Origin: Clostridiales bacterium UBA1775
GTDB lineage: Bacteria > Bacillota > Clostridia > Monoglobales > Firm-18
DNA: 39,293 nt
Direction of reading: 5' to 3'
Assembly (NCBI GenBank): GCA_002314595.1
Contig: DCGP01000013.1
Span: 1 to 39,293 of the forward strand
Part shown: positions 1 through 6,950 of the stretch, piece after piece
Layout: every line of letters begins with the position of its first letter
Position numbering within the stretch: position 1 is the stretch's first letter
Notes under the pieces: model-generated
Told to the model about the DNA's origin: nothing
The model's input: the letters and a program-made list of their open reading frames with translations, nothing else
The model's database searches: none
Made by a program: the position numbers and the translations under genes

Positions 1-50
1 CGATGGATCACCAAAAACATCATTATGCATTAGCATAATGATGTTTTTTT
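1..50 (+). repeat. 3' end of a truncated copy of the structured tandem element
   Basis: Positions 1-47 match 196-242 except at two positions, so a first copy of the element runs off the left edge of the window. Its 3' part is a 16-bp perfect hairpin (13-28 with 33-48, loop ATTA) followed by a run of T, which looks like an intrinsic terminator on the plus strand. The two differences from the second copy are the two partners of one base pair (26-35, T-A here and C-G there), so the hairpin is conserved as structure. The function of the whole element is unknown to me. Confidence 0.75.
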
Positions 51-59
51 ATAATTAGT

Positions 60-242
60 GGGGATTCGAACCCTGAGAGGGCTACGAGCGTGAAGAAAAC
101 GATTGATAATCGTTTTTAGCGAAGTAGGTGCGAAATCGGGTACCACACATTATGTGTGGTCGATGAGCAGGATAGATGCGAAGCATCTGTATCCCCGATG
201 GATCACCAAAAACATCATTACGCATTAGCGTAATGATGTTTT
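60..242 (+). ncRNA. Structured repeated element, candidate small RNA with its own terminator
   Basis: This is the complete copy of a repeated unit and has no plausible ORF. GGGGAT (60-65) can pair with ATCCCC (191-196) and would close a multibranched fold. Inside are CCC/GGG (71-73/79-81); CTAC/GTAG (82-85/124-127) enclosing a 9-bp hairpin (96-104/108-116); ATCG/CGAT (135-138/161-164) enclosing a 7-bp hairpin (143-149/153-159); and a 6-bp hairpin with a GAA loop (174-179/183-188). A conserved linker, GATGGATCACC, leads to a 15-bp terminator-like hairpin (209-223/228-242). The end of an identical unit lies immediately upstream. Either a repeated small RNA or a structured MITE-like repeat would fit. 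Strand is inferred from the longer T run after the hairpin of the upstream copy. The pairings were found by eye. Confidence 0.5.
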
Positions 243-254
243 CTGTATACAATT

Positions 255-287
255 AGAGGCTGTATTTTAAATACAACCTCTATTTTT
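255..287 (+). terminator. Intrinsic terminator upstream of the SulP gene
   Basis: Stem 255-265 pairs with 271-281 with one C/A mismatch, followed by ATTTTTAT. It insulates the SulP promoter from whatever lies to the left. The rest of the interval to 371 is AT-rich with no recognisable feature. Confidence 0.6.
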
Positions 288-371
288 ATGAAAATATAAA
301 ATAATATATGTATTTGTATTTGGTTGCCAAAAAAATGTTGAAAAAACGTAAAATTTTGTGTAGTACGATAA

Positions 372-400
372 TTGAAATGCCACTTATATTATAGTATAAT
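372..400 (+). promoter_or_regulatory. Sigma-A-type promoter of the SulP gene
   Basis: TTGAAA (372-377), a 17-nt spacer and TATAAT (395-400). The predicted transcription start near 407 leaves a short leader before the Shine-Dalgarno sequence AAGGGGTG at 421-428. Confidence 0.7.
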
Positions 401-433
401 GTTATAGTTGAAAAACGTATAAGGGGTGTTATT

Positions 434-2056
434 TTGAAAATTTTTTCTCCAATGCTTTTTACTGATTTGAAAAATTACAGTAAAGAACAGTTTTTAAAAG
501 ATGTTGTATCAGGCATAATTGTTGCAATTATTGCATTGCCACTTTCTATTGCCTTGGCAATAGCCTCAGGCGTAACACCTGAAATGGGTATATATACAGC
601 TATTATAGCAGGCTTCATAGTATCACTTTTAGGTGGTAGCAATGTTCAAATCACCGGGCCAACGGCTGCATTTGCCACAATTGTTGCAGGTGTAGTTGCT
701 AAAAACGGTCTTGAAGGACTTGCTGTTGCAACTGTTATTGCAGGTATACTGTTAATAATAATGGGGATTTTAAAATTTGGTAATTTAATTAGGTTTATTC
801 CTTTTACGATTACTACGGGTTTTACGGCAGGTATTGCATTAACTCTTGTAATCGGTCAGTTAAAGGATTTCTTTGGCATAACTTATCAAAATGGTGAATC
901 ACCTATTGAAACATTGGAAAAGGCAAAGGCGTTTATAACTAATATAGGTACTATAAACTATCAAGCCATCATTGTTGGTGTAGTTTGCCTTGCAGTACTA
1001 ATATTATGGCCTAAGGTTACGGAAAAAATTCCTGCATCACTTATAGCAGTGCTTGTAGGTATTGCAATGGTAAAGGGTTTTAATATGAAGGTAAATACAA
1101 TAGGCGATTTATATACGGTAGGTTCAACATTGCCAAAGCTACATATTCCAAATTTTGCTCTTGCAAAAAAGGTTTTGCCTGACGCAGTAACAATCGCAAT
1201 TTTGGCAGGTATTGAATCTCTGTTATCTTGTGTTGTAGCAGATGGAATGATTAAGAAACATCATAGGTCTAACACAGAACTTATTGCACAAGGGTGTGCT
1301 AATATTGGCTCTGCACTACTTGGTGGAATTCCGGCAACAGGAGCTATTGCAAGAACTGCTGCAAATATTAAAAACGGCGGTAAAACACCTGTATCAGGTA
1401 TAGTACACTCTGTGGTTTTGCTTGCAGTTTTAGTAGCACTTATGAAATATGCAGCATTTATTCCAATGCCTGTAATTGCTGCAATTTTAATACAAGTAGC
1501 CTATAATATGTGCCAATGGAGACAATTTGTATATTTAGTTAAAACGTCCCCAAAAAGTGATATTATAGTCTTAGTGGTAACTTTCTTATTAACAGTTATA
1601 TTTGACCTTGTGGTTGCAATAGAAATCGGAATTGCAATCGCTTGTGTAATGTTCTTAAAGAGAATGAGTGAAGAGTCAAAAATAGAAAGTTGGACCTACG
1701 ATGAAACAGGTGGAGAACTAATGGACGTACCAAAGCACATTAGTGTTTATGAATTAAGTGGTCCGTTGTTTTTTGCAGTTGCAGGAAATATAGAAATGAT
1801 TAAAACAAAGAAGTTTACAAAGGTTGTAATACTTCGTATGCGCTCTGTACCGTCCATTGATACAGATGCAATAAAATGTCTGACAAGTTTCATTAAAAAG
1901 TGTAAGAAGAAGGGAATAACAGTTGTTCTATCACATGTAAACAGTCAGCCTATTAAAGCAATGCAAAAGGCAGGGCTTACAAAACTTGTTGGTAAGGATA
2001 ACTTCTGTAAAAACATCGAAGCTGCAATGAAACGCGGAATTGAATTAGGCGAATAA
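434..2056 (+). CDS. SulP family anion permease with C-terminal STAS domain
   Basis: A membrane transporter of the SulP/SLC26 family, which moves sulfate, bicarbonate, dicarboxylates or other anions; the substrate cannot be read from the sequence. The N-terminal ~420 residues are a run of hydrophobic helices with the family stretch around NVQITGPTAA (about residues 70-80). A hydrophilic C-terminal STAS domain follows (about 440-540), containing SVPSIDTDAI where STAS proteins carry their conserved loop. The 540-residue length is normal for bacterial SulP. TTG at 434 is preferred as start because AAGGGGTG lies 5 nt upstream; the first ATG is at 452. It appears monocistronic, between its own promoter and a hairpin at 2062-2088. 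Confidence 0.88.
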   Translation: MKIFSPMLFTDLKNYSKEQFLKDVVSGIIVAIIALPLSIALAIASGVTPEMGIYTAIIAGFIVSLLGGSNVQITGPTAAFATIVAGVVAKNGLEGLAVATVIAGILLIIMGILKFGNLIRFIPFTITTGFTAGIALTLVIGQLKDFFGITYQNGESPIETLEKAKAFITNIGTINYQAIIVGVVCLAVLILWPKVTEKIPASLIAVLVGIAMVKGFNMKVNTIGDLYTVGSTLPKLHIPNFALAKKVLPDAVTIAILAGIESLLSCVVADGMIKKHHRSNTELIAQGCANIGSALLGGIPATGAIARTAANIKNGGKTPVSGIVHSVVLLAVLVALMKYAAFIPMPVIAAILIQVAYNMCQWRQFVYLVKTSPKSDIIVLVVTFLLTVIFDLVVAIEIGIAIACVMFLKRMSEESKIESWTYDETGGELMDVPKHISVYELSGPLFFAVAGNIEMIKTKKFTKVVILRMRSVPSIDTDAIKCLTSFIKKCKKKGITVVLSHVNSQPIKAMQKAGLTKLVGKDNFCKNIEAAMKRGIELGE

Positions 2057-2061
2057 TATTA

Positions 2062-2096
2062 GGGATTGTAGAAAAATTCTACAATCCCCCTTTGCT
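2062..2096. terminator. Hairpin between convergent SulP and arabinofuranosidase genes
   Basis: A perfect 12-bp stem (2062-2073/2077-2088) sits between the two converging genes. The following T content (CCTTTGCTTT) is weak, so termination strength is uncertain. It could serve the plus-strand SulP transcript. Confidence 0.5.
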
Positions 2097-2133
2097 TTAT
2101 ATGGTCTGTACATTTTCAACCAACCATTATGTT

Positions 2134-3612
2134 TTATTCTTCGTAGGAATACTTTATCATATTCCAAGAATGTTTCTTTAATGTAGGTATCTCTTTTATT
2201 TCGACACTATTCGGTTTAACATTTTCTTTGTTTGCAGAATTAGAAACCTTAATATCATCTGCATAAAGTTCAATGTGTTCCTTTATTTTTACATTTTTAT
2301 AGTTTTCAAAATCAATAGTTAACTCTGCATTGTCGGTTTCAGAGCCATTTACAGCAAATAATATCAATTCCTTATTTTTATTGTTTTCAATTACTGATGC
2401 CTTGATGTATGGAATATCCTTATATTCGTCAGTATCGTATGTATCACATTCGGTTATAATGTTCATTGTAGTGCCTCTGCCATAAACTGACGCATACATA
2501 TATGGATAGAATATTGTCTGCACCCAAGCCCTTCCGTTAGGCTCTGTCATAATTGGTGCAATTACATTGACAAGCTGAGCCAAACAAGCGATTTTTACTC
2601 TATCACTGTTGTTTTGTAGGGTAATAAGCATACAACCTACCAATAAAGCATCGTCAAATTTATATACATCTTCAAGTAAATGAGGAGCAACAGACCATTC
2701 TTTATAATTCGGTTTAGCACTCATATACCAAACATTCCACTCATCAAACGAAAGGTTAACGGTTTTTTCAGAATGCTTCTTTGCTTTAACAGCATCGCAA
2801 ATCGATGCAACAGATTTAATAAATTTGTCCATGTGTGTTGACTTTGCAAGAAATTCAGGCAAGTTATCAAATTTATTTTCATAGTATTGATGAAGTGAAA
2901 TATAGTCAATTTTGTCGTATGCTTCGTTTAGTGTTTCTAATTCCCAACCTCCAAAGGTAGGCATATTGTAATTTGAACTGCCACACAACACTAATTCAAT
3001 GGACGGGTCCATACCTTTCAATAACTTTGCAGTTTCAATGGCTATTCTGCCATATTCTTGCGCAGTTTTATGACCAATTTGCCAATATCCGTCCATTTCG
3101 TTACCCAAACACCAAGTTTTAATGGCAAAAGGTTCTTCAAATCCGTTTTTTCTGCGTAAATTAGCATAATATGAATCTGTTGTACCGTTGCAATATTCAA
3201 TGCAATTTTTAGCATCAAGAGGAGTTCCTGTTCCTAAATTTACAGTCATTAAAATATCTGTGTTGGCGTTTTTAGCCCACTTTGAAAATTCATCAATACC
3301 AACTTGATTTGTTTCAATAGTTTTCCAAGCTAAATCCGTTCTCCGTGGTCGTTTTGATTTATCTCCGATGCCATCTTCCCAGTTGTAACCCGAAACAAAG
3401 TTACCACCCGGGTAACGAACAATAGGTACACCAATTTTTTTAACTAAATCAATAACGTCTTTTCTAAATCCTTCATCGTCTGCATTTTTGTGTTCAGGTT
3501 CATATATTCCTGTGTAAACAGCTCTGCCGATATGCTCGATAAACGACCCATAAATTCTTTTGTCAATTTCCGATATTCTGTATTTTTTATTAACAGTAAT
3601 TTTTGCTTTCAT
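2134..3612 (-). CDS. abfA: Alpha-L-arabinofuranosidase, GH51
   Basis: A retaining glycosidase that releases terminal L-arabinofuranose from arabino-oligosaccharides derived from plant arabinan or arabinoxylan. The 492-residue length and lack of a signal peptide fit the intracellular GH51 enzymes of Firmicutes. The (beta/alpha)8 domain carries the expected acid/base glutamate in GNEMDG (E172) and nucleophile glutamate in SFDEWN (E291); RYPGGNFVSGYNW near residues 66-78 is also typical. The C-terminal ~120 residues form the usual beta domain. The ATG at the 5' end follows a good Shine-Dalgarno (GGAGG). It is transcribed divergently from an AraC-type regulator, with overlapping promoters, so arabinose-type induction by that regulator is a reasonable inference. 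Confidence 0.93.
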   Translation of the reverse strand: MKAKITVNKKYRISEIDKRIYGSFIEHIGRAVYTGIYEPEHKNADDEGFRKDVIDLVKKIGVPIVRYPGGNFVSGYNWEDGIGDKSKRPRRTDLAWKTIETNQVGIDEFSKWAKNANTDILMTVNLGTGTPLDAKNCIEYCNGTTDSYYANLRRKNGFEEPFAIKTWCLGNEMDGYWQIGHKTAQEYGRIAIETAKLLKGMDPSIELVLCGSSNYNMPTFGGWELETLNEAYDKIDYISLHQYYENKFDNLPEFLAKSTHMDKFIKSVASICDAVKAKKHSEKTVNLSFDEWNVWYMSAKPNYKEWSVAPHLLEDVYKFDDALLVGCMLITLQNNSDRVKIACLAQLVNVIAPIMTEPNGRAWVQTIFYPYMYASVYGRGTTMNIITECDTYDTDEYKDIPYIKASVIENNKNKELILFAVNGSETDNAELTIDFENYKNVKIKEHIELYADDIKVSNSANKENVKPNSVEIKEIPTLKKHSWNMIKYSYEE

Positions 3613-3643
3613 AGCTTTTCCTCCATAAAAATGATATGATTTT

Positions 3644-3671
3644 ATTATATAACTTGACGATAACTTTTCAA
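3644..3671 (-). promoter_or_regulatory. Promoter of the GH51 gene
   Basis: On the minus strand TTGAAA (3671-3666), a 16-nt spacer and TATAAT (3649-3644). It overlaps the divergent araC-type promoter at 3654-3682, so both cannot easily be occupied at once. Confidence 0.65.
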
Positions 3672-3682
3672 TATGTTATACT
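3654..3682 (+). promoter_or_regulatory. Promoter of the AraC-type regulator, overlapping the divergent GH51 promoter
   Basis: TTGACG (3654-3659), a 17-nt spacer and TATACT (3677-3682). An 8-bp inverted repeat (CATAAAAC 3685-3692, GTTTTATG 3697-3704) spans the expected transcription start and is a candidate operator. Confidence 0.65.
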
Positions 3683-3722
3683 GTCATAAAACTGATGTTT
3701 TATGTTTTTTTGAGGTGATGCT

Positions 3723-4556
3723 TTGAAAGTAATAAATATTGGATACAAAACAGAACACGACGATAAATTCCTTGTTTCAAGGCAAAATGGCTCGGGAGAT
3801 TATATATTACTGTTTGTTAGAACAAATGGTATTTTTGTGCTGAATAATAAGGAAGTTTATACCAAACCTAATTCTGCAATTATATTTAAAAAGGGGACGC
3901 CACAAATATATAAAGCAGTAAAAGGCAATAAATATGTAGACGATTGGGTTCATTTTGAAATGGACGAAGAGGATATTCAATTTTTTCAATATTTAAAATT
4001 GCCCTTTGACACCATTATTAAGCTTGATTCCTTAAATCAATTTTCAGAACTTATAAAAAATATGTTTATGGAAAAGTACTCCAATACAGTGCATAATGAA
4101 AAAATATCCGAAATGTATATGAAAATTATTTTTATGAAGCTTAGTGATTTTATCAATGATAAATCTTCAAATATTAGTGGAAAATATTACAGAGAACTGT
4201 TAGAAATTCGTTCTAATATTTATAATAATCCCGAGGAAGCAGTTTCCATTGACAATATTTCAAATAAATTGTTTGTCAGTAGGTCGTATCTTCAACACCT
4301 TTATAAAAAATATTTTGATTCAAGTATATTTGAAGATGTTAAAAAAAGTAGAATGGAGTATGCGAAATATATACTTTCATCATCAACAACTTCTGTTGAT
4401 AAAACAGCATATATGTGTGGATACAAAAATCCTGTCCACTTTATGAGAGAATTTAAAAAAACTTGCGGAGTAACCCCAACAGAATATCGTAAAAATTCCA
4501 ACCTTTCCGAAGAGGAATTTTTAAAGGCAAAATCCCATAATCCGTACATTATTTAA
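3723..4556 (+). CDS. AraC family transcriptional regulator
   Basis: A 277-residue regulator with an N-terminal cupin-like sensing domain (about 1-150) and a C-terminal AraC/XylS DNA-binding domain of two helix-turn-helix motifs (about 175-265). The second ends in the family signature GYKNPVHFMREFKKTCGVTP followed by EYR. Start is TTG at 3723, preceded by GAGGTG at a 5-nt distance; no in-frame ATG lies nearby. The divergent GH51 gene is the obvious target, so the ligand may be arabinose or an arabino-oligosaccharide, but this is inferred from position only. The YitT gene follows after 35 nt and may be co-transcribed. Confidence 0.88.
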   Translation: MKVINIGYKTEHDDKFLVSRQNGSGDYILLFVRTNGIFVLNNKEVYTKPNSAIIFKKGTPQIYKAVKGNKYVDDWVHFEMDEEDIQFFQYLKLPFDTIIKLDSLNQFSELIKNMFMEKYSNTVHNEKISEMYMKIIFMKLSDFINDKSSNISGKYYRELLEIRSNIYNNPEEAVSIDNISNKLFVSRSYLQHLYKKYFDSSIFEDVKKSRMEYAKYILSSSTTSVDKTAYMCGYKNPVHFMREFKKTCGVTPTEYRKNSNLSEEEFLKAKSHNPYII

Positions 4557-4591
4557 TTCACATAGTAAAACTAATGCTATAAGGAGAAAAA

Positions 4592-5452
4592 ATGAAAAAG
4601 AATATTAAAAAATCAATAACAGAATACTTTATGATAACATTAGGCTCACTTTTAATGTCGATTGGCGTATACTTTTTTAAAATACCAAACGGATTTTCAA
4701 CAGGAGGAGTTAGTGGTATATCGACTATTTTTGGCAAAATATTACCATTTTTAACAACTGCAAAATGGTTGATGATAATAAACATATTTTTGTTAGTTGT
4801 TGGCTTTATTTTTTTAGGCAAGGAAAATGGAATAAAAACAGTATATTGCAGCCTGCTTTTTTCAGGATTAACAATGTTTTTTGAAAAATATATTCCATTA
4901 CAATCACCACTTACAGACCAACCGTTTTTAGAACTTGTTTATGCAATATTCATTACAGCTCTTGGCTCTGCAATAATCTTTGAAAATAACAGTTCTTCCG
5001 GTGGTACGGATATAGTTGCCTTATTGTTAAAAAAATATACGAGTGTCAACGAAGGCAGAGCATTGCTTTATGCAGATTTTGTAGTGGCGTTTAGTTCAAT
5101 CTTTGTATTCGGCATTAAAATAGGCTTATTTTCATTACTTGGCTTGTTTATGAAGGCGTTTTTAGTAGACTCAATTATAGAAAATATACGCACTTGTAAA
5201 TATTTTATTGTTATAACTTCAAAGCCTGACGAGGTTTTAAAATATGTTCTTGTTGATTTGCATCACGGTGTAACAATTAACGAGGCAATCGGTGGATTTA
5301 GTGGCGAGAAGAAAACTATGATTCATACCGTATGTAAACGTATAGAAGCTATAAAATTACGCAGAAAAATTTACGAAATCGATCCACACGCCTTTACAAT
5401 AATAACCTCTACAAGTGAAATAGTAGGAAGAGGTTTTAGGGGTGTATTATAG
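4592..5452 (+). CDS. YitT family membrane protein (DUF2179 C-terminus)
   Basis: An integral membrane protein of the YitT/YqfU/YpjC type, a Firmicutes family whose function is not established. It has about five or six hydrophobic segments in the N-terminal ~200 residues, with the family stretch NGFSTGGVSGI near residue 31 and SSGGTDIVA near residue 135. The C-terminal ~80 residues form the soluble DUF2179 domain, with YFIVITSKPDEV and later HAFTIITSTSEIVGRGF. The 286-residue length is normal. ATG follows AAGGAG by 5 nt. A hairpin terminator follows directly. Confidence 0.88.
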   Translation: MKKNIKKSITEYFMITLGSLLMSIGVYFFKIPNGFSTGGVSGISTIFGKILPFLTTAKWLMIINIFLLVVGFIFLGKENGIKTVYCSLLFSGLTMFFEKYIPLQSPLTDQPFLELVYAIFITALGSAIIFENNSSSGGTDIVALLLKKYTSVNEGRALLYADFVVAFSSIFVFGIKIGLFSLLGLFMKAFLVDSIIENIRTCKYFIVITSKPDEVLKYVLVDLHHGVTINEAIGGFSGEKKTMIHTVCKRIEAIKLRRKIYEIDPHAFTIITSTSEIVGRGFRGVL

Positions 5453-5458
5453 AAAAAT

Positions 5459-5487
5459 AAACCATCTCAATTGAGGTGGTTTGTTTG
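5459..5487 (+). terminator. Terminator of the araC-yitT unit
   Basis: Inverted repeat 5459-5468/5473-5482 (AAACCATCTC with GAGGTGGTTT) followed by an interrupted T run. It lies just after the yitT stop codon. Confidence 0.65.
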
Positions 5488-5496
5488 TATAAAAAA

Positions 5497-5520
5497 AGAG
5501 ACGATTTAAAAATCGTCTCT
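5497..5520 (-). terminator. Terminator of tRNA-Leu
   Basis: A 9- to 11-bp stem (5497-5507 with 5510-5520), two bases past the tRNA 3' end on the minus strand. It is followed on that strand by seven U (complement of A5491-5497), a classic intrinsic terminator. Confidence 0.8.
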
Positions 5521-5522
5521 CT

Positions 5523-5611
5523 TGGTGCTCGAGACCGGAATCGAACCGGTACGGGTATCACTACCCACGGGATTTTAAGTCCCGGGCGTCTGCCAGTTCC
5601 GCCACTCGAGC
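5523..5611 (-). tRNA. tRNA-Leu (anticodon UAA)
   Basis: Read on the minus strand, the 7-bp acceptor GCTCGAG (from 5611) pairs with CTCGAGC, followed by the discriminator A and an encoded CCA ending at 5523. The anticodon loop reads CTTAAAA with anticodon TAA. The T arm has GGTTCGATTCC, and there is a long variable arm (GTGGGTAGTGATACCC), as in class II leucine tRNAs. Total length is 89 nt with CCA. A promoter lies 20-50 nt upstream and a terminator follows immediately, so it is an independent unit. Confidence 0.97.
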
Positions 5612-5632
5612 ATATCTCTTTCGTACTTGACT

Positions 5633-5662
5633 ATATTACCATAAAACACCTGCTTTTGTCAA
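5633..5662 (-). promoter_or_regulatory. Promoter of tRNA-Leu
   Basis: On the minus strand TTGACA (5662-5657), an 18-nt spacer and TAATAT (5638-5633). Transcription would start about 15 nt before the mature tRNA 5' end. Confidence 0.7.
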
Positions 5663-5690
5663 GGACTTTTTTAAATTTTTTATTATTAAC

Positions 5691-5719
5691 TTGACTTTAA
5701 TCAATAAATAAGATATAAT
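5691..5719 (+). promoter_or_regulatory. Promoter of the dGTPase-like gene
   Basis: TTGACT (5691-5696), a 17-nt spacer and TATAAT (5714-5719). The expected transcription start near 5726 leaves almost no leader before the ATG at 5732 but a normal one before the TTG at 5747, which helps to choose the start of the gene. Confidence 0.75.
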
Positions 5720-5746
5720 TTATATGTAGTAATGGAGGAAGTAAAA

Positions 5747-6937
5747 TTGGCAATTATAAAGTATGATAAACTTTCCCAAGAAGTTGAAAATAAAATCAAA
5801 GAAAATTTTGCTGACAAAAAAATCCTTGATATGCAAGCGATTAGACGAGATATGACAAGAGATGTTGCAACAGTTCAAAGGCCGGCATTTGTCAGAGACA
5901 TTGAAAAAATAATGAATTGCCCGTATTACAACAGATATACAGATAAAACTCAGGTTTTTTCAATGTATAAAAATGATGATTTGTCAAGACGAGCATTGCA
6001 TGTTCAATTGGTTTCAAGAATTTCTAGAAATATTGGAAGACTGTTAGGATTGAATGTTGATTTAATCGAGGCAATAGCGTTGGGCCATGATATTGGTCAT
6101 ACGCCATTTGGTCATGCCGGCGAAAGCGTCCTTTCAGATATTTATAATAAGTATACCGGAAAATATTTTAACCATAATGTTCACAGTGTAAGGGTTTTAG
6201 ATGGTATATTTCATTACAATTTAAGTTTGCAAACATTAAATGGCATTCTTTGTCATAACGGAGAATTGGAACTTGATAAATATGTTCCTTCCAAAATGGA
6301 TAATTTTGATGATTTTGACAATCTTCTTGAAGGATGTTATACAAATAATGTTTCGGTAAAACTTATTCCATCTACATTGGAGGGCTGCGTTGTCAGAATA
6401 AGTGATATTATTGCTTATTTAGGTAAGGACAGGCAAGATGCTCAACGTGCAAGGTTAATTACAAGCGAGGCTGAATTTGACGATAATGCAATTGGTAGTT
6501 TTAACGCAAAAATTATCAATAATCTTATTGTAAATATAGTAGAAAATAGTTATGGTAAAGATTATATTTGTATGGACAAGGAATATTACATAGCTTTAAA
6601 ACAAGGAAAGAAGCAAAATTATCAGCTTATTTACCAAACTGATTTTATTAAAAAAACTAAGAGTATTATAGAGCCTATATTTAATAAAATATATGATAAA
6701 TGTATTTTTGATTTAAATAATAAAAATACTAATTCACCAATTTATAAGCACCATATTAGTTATGTAAAGGAATACAACAAATATTATAAAAAATCCGACT
6801 ATGAAAACGAAGATGTTAATGACATTGTTGTAGATTATATAGCAAGTATGACGGATAATTATATGCTTGAATTATATAAATATTTATTTCCTGACGAAAA
6901 GGGAATAGATTTCGTTTCGTATTTTAATGACATATAA
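5747..6937 (+). CDS. HD-domain deoxynucleoside triphosphate triphosphohydrolase (dGTPase-like)
   Basis: A 396-residue protein resembling Dgt-type dNTPases, which hydrolyse dNTPs to deoxynucleoside and triphosphate. Metal-binding residues are visible: a histidine in RRALHVQLVSR (about residue 85), the HD pair in ALGHDIGHTPFGHAGE (about 114-115) and the distal aspartate in RISDIIAYLGKD. Substrate preference is unknown. An ATG at 5732 would add five residues, but GGAGG (5735-5739 region) lies inside that extension and at the right distance for TTG 5747; the promoter position also favours TTG. The rhamnulokinase start lies 13 nt after the stop, so the two are probably co-transcribed. Confidence 0.85.
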   Translation: MAIIKYDKLSQEVENKIKENFADKKILDMQAIRRDMTRDVATVQRPAFVRDIEKIMNCPYYNRYTDKTQVFSMYKNDDLSRRALHVQLVSRISRNIGRLLGLNVDLIEAIALGHDIGHTPFGHAGESVLSDIYNKYTGKYFNHNVHSVRVLDGIFHYNLSLQTLNGILCHNGELELDKYVPSKMDNFDDFDNLLEGCYTNNVSVKLIPSTLEGCVVRISDIIAYLGKDRQDAQRARLITSEAEFDDNAIGSFNAKIINNLIVNIVENSYGKDYICMDKEYYIALKQGKKQNYQLIYQTDFIKKTKSIIEPIFNKIYDKCIFDLNNKNTNSPIYKHHISYVKEYNKYYKKSDYENEDVNDIVVDYIASMTDNYMLELYKYLFPDEKGIDFVSYFNDI

Positions 6938-6950
6938 ACGGAGGATTAAA

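Noticed and set aside
60..80. GGGGATTCGAACCC resembling the antisense T arm of a tRNA
   Set aside because: No acceptor stem, anticodon arm or D arm follows at the right distances on either strand. The block belongs to the larger structured element.
3685..3710. Hairpin plus six T in the AraC-type gene leader, as an attenuator
   Set aside because: The first arm lies at or before the predicted transcription start, so the RNA hairpin would be incomplete. An operator dyad is the better reading.
5476..5694. 72-codon ORF on the plus strand
   Set aside because: It lies across tRNA-Leu on the opposite strand. The peptide stretch ARDRNRTGT is the usual false translation of an antisense tRNA T arm, and there is no ribosome site.
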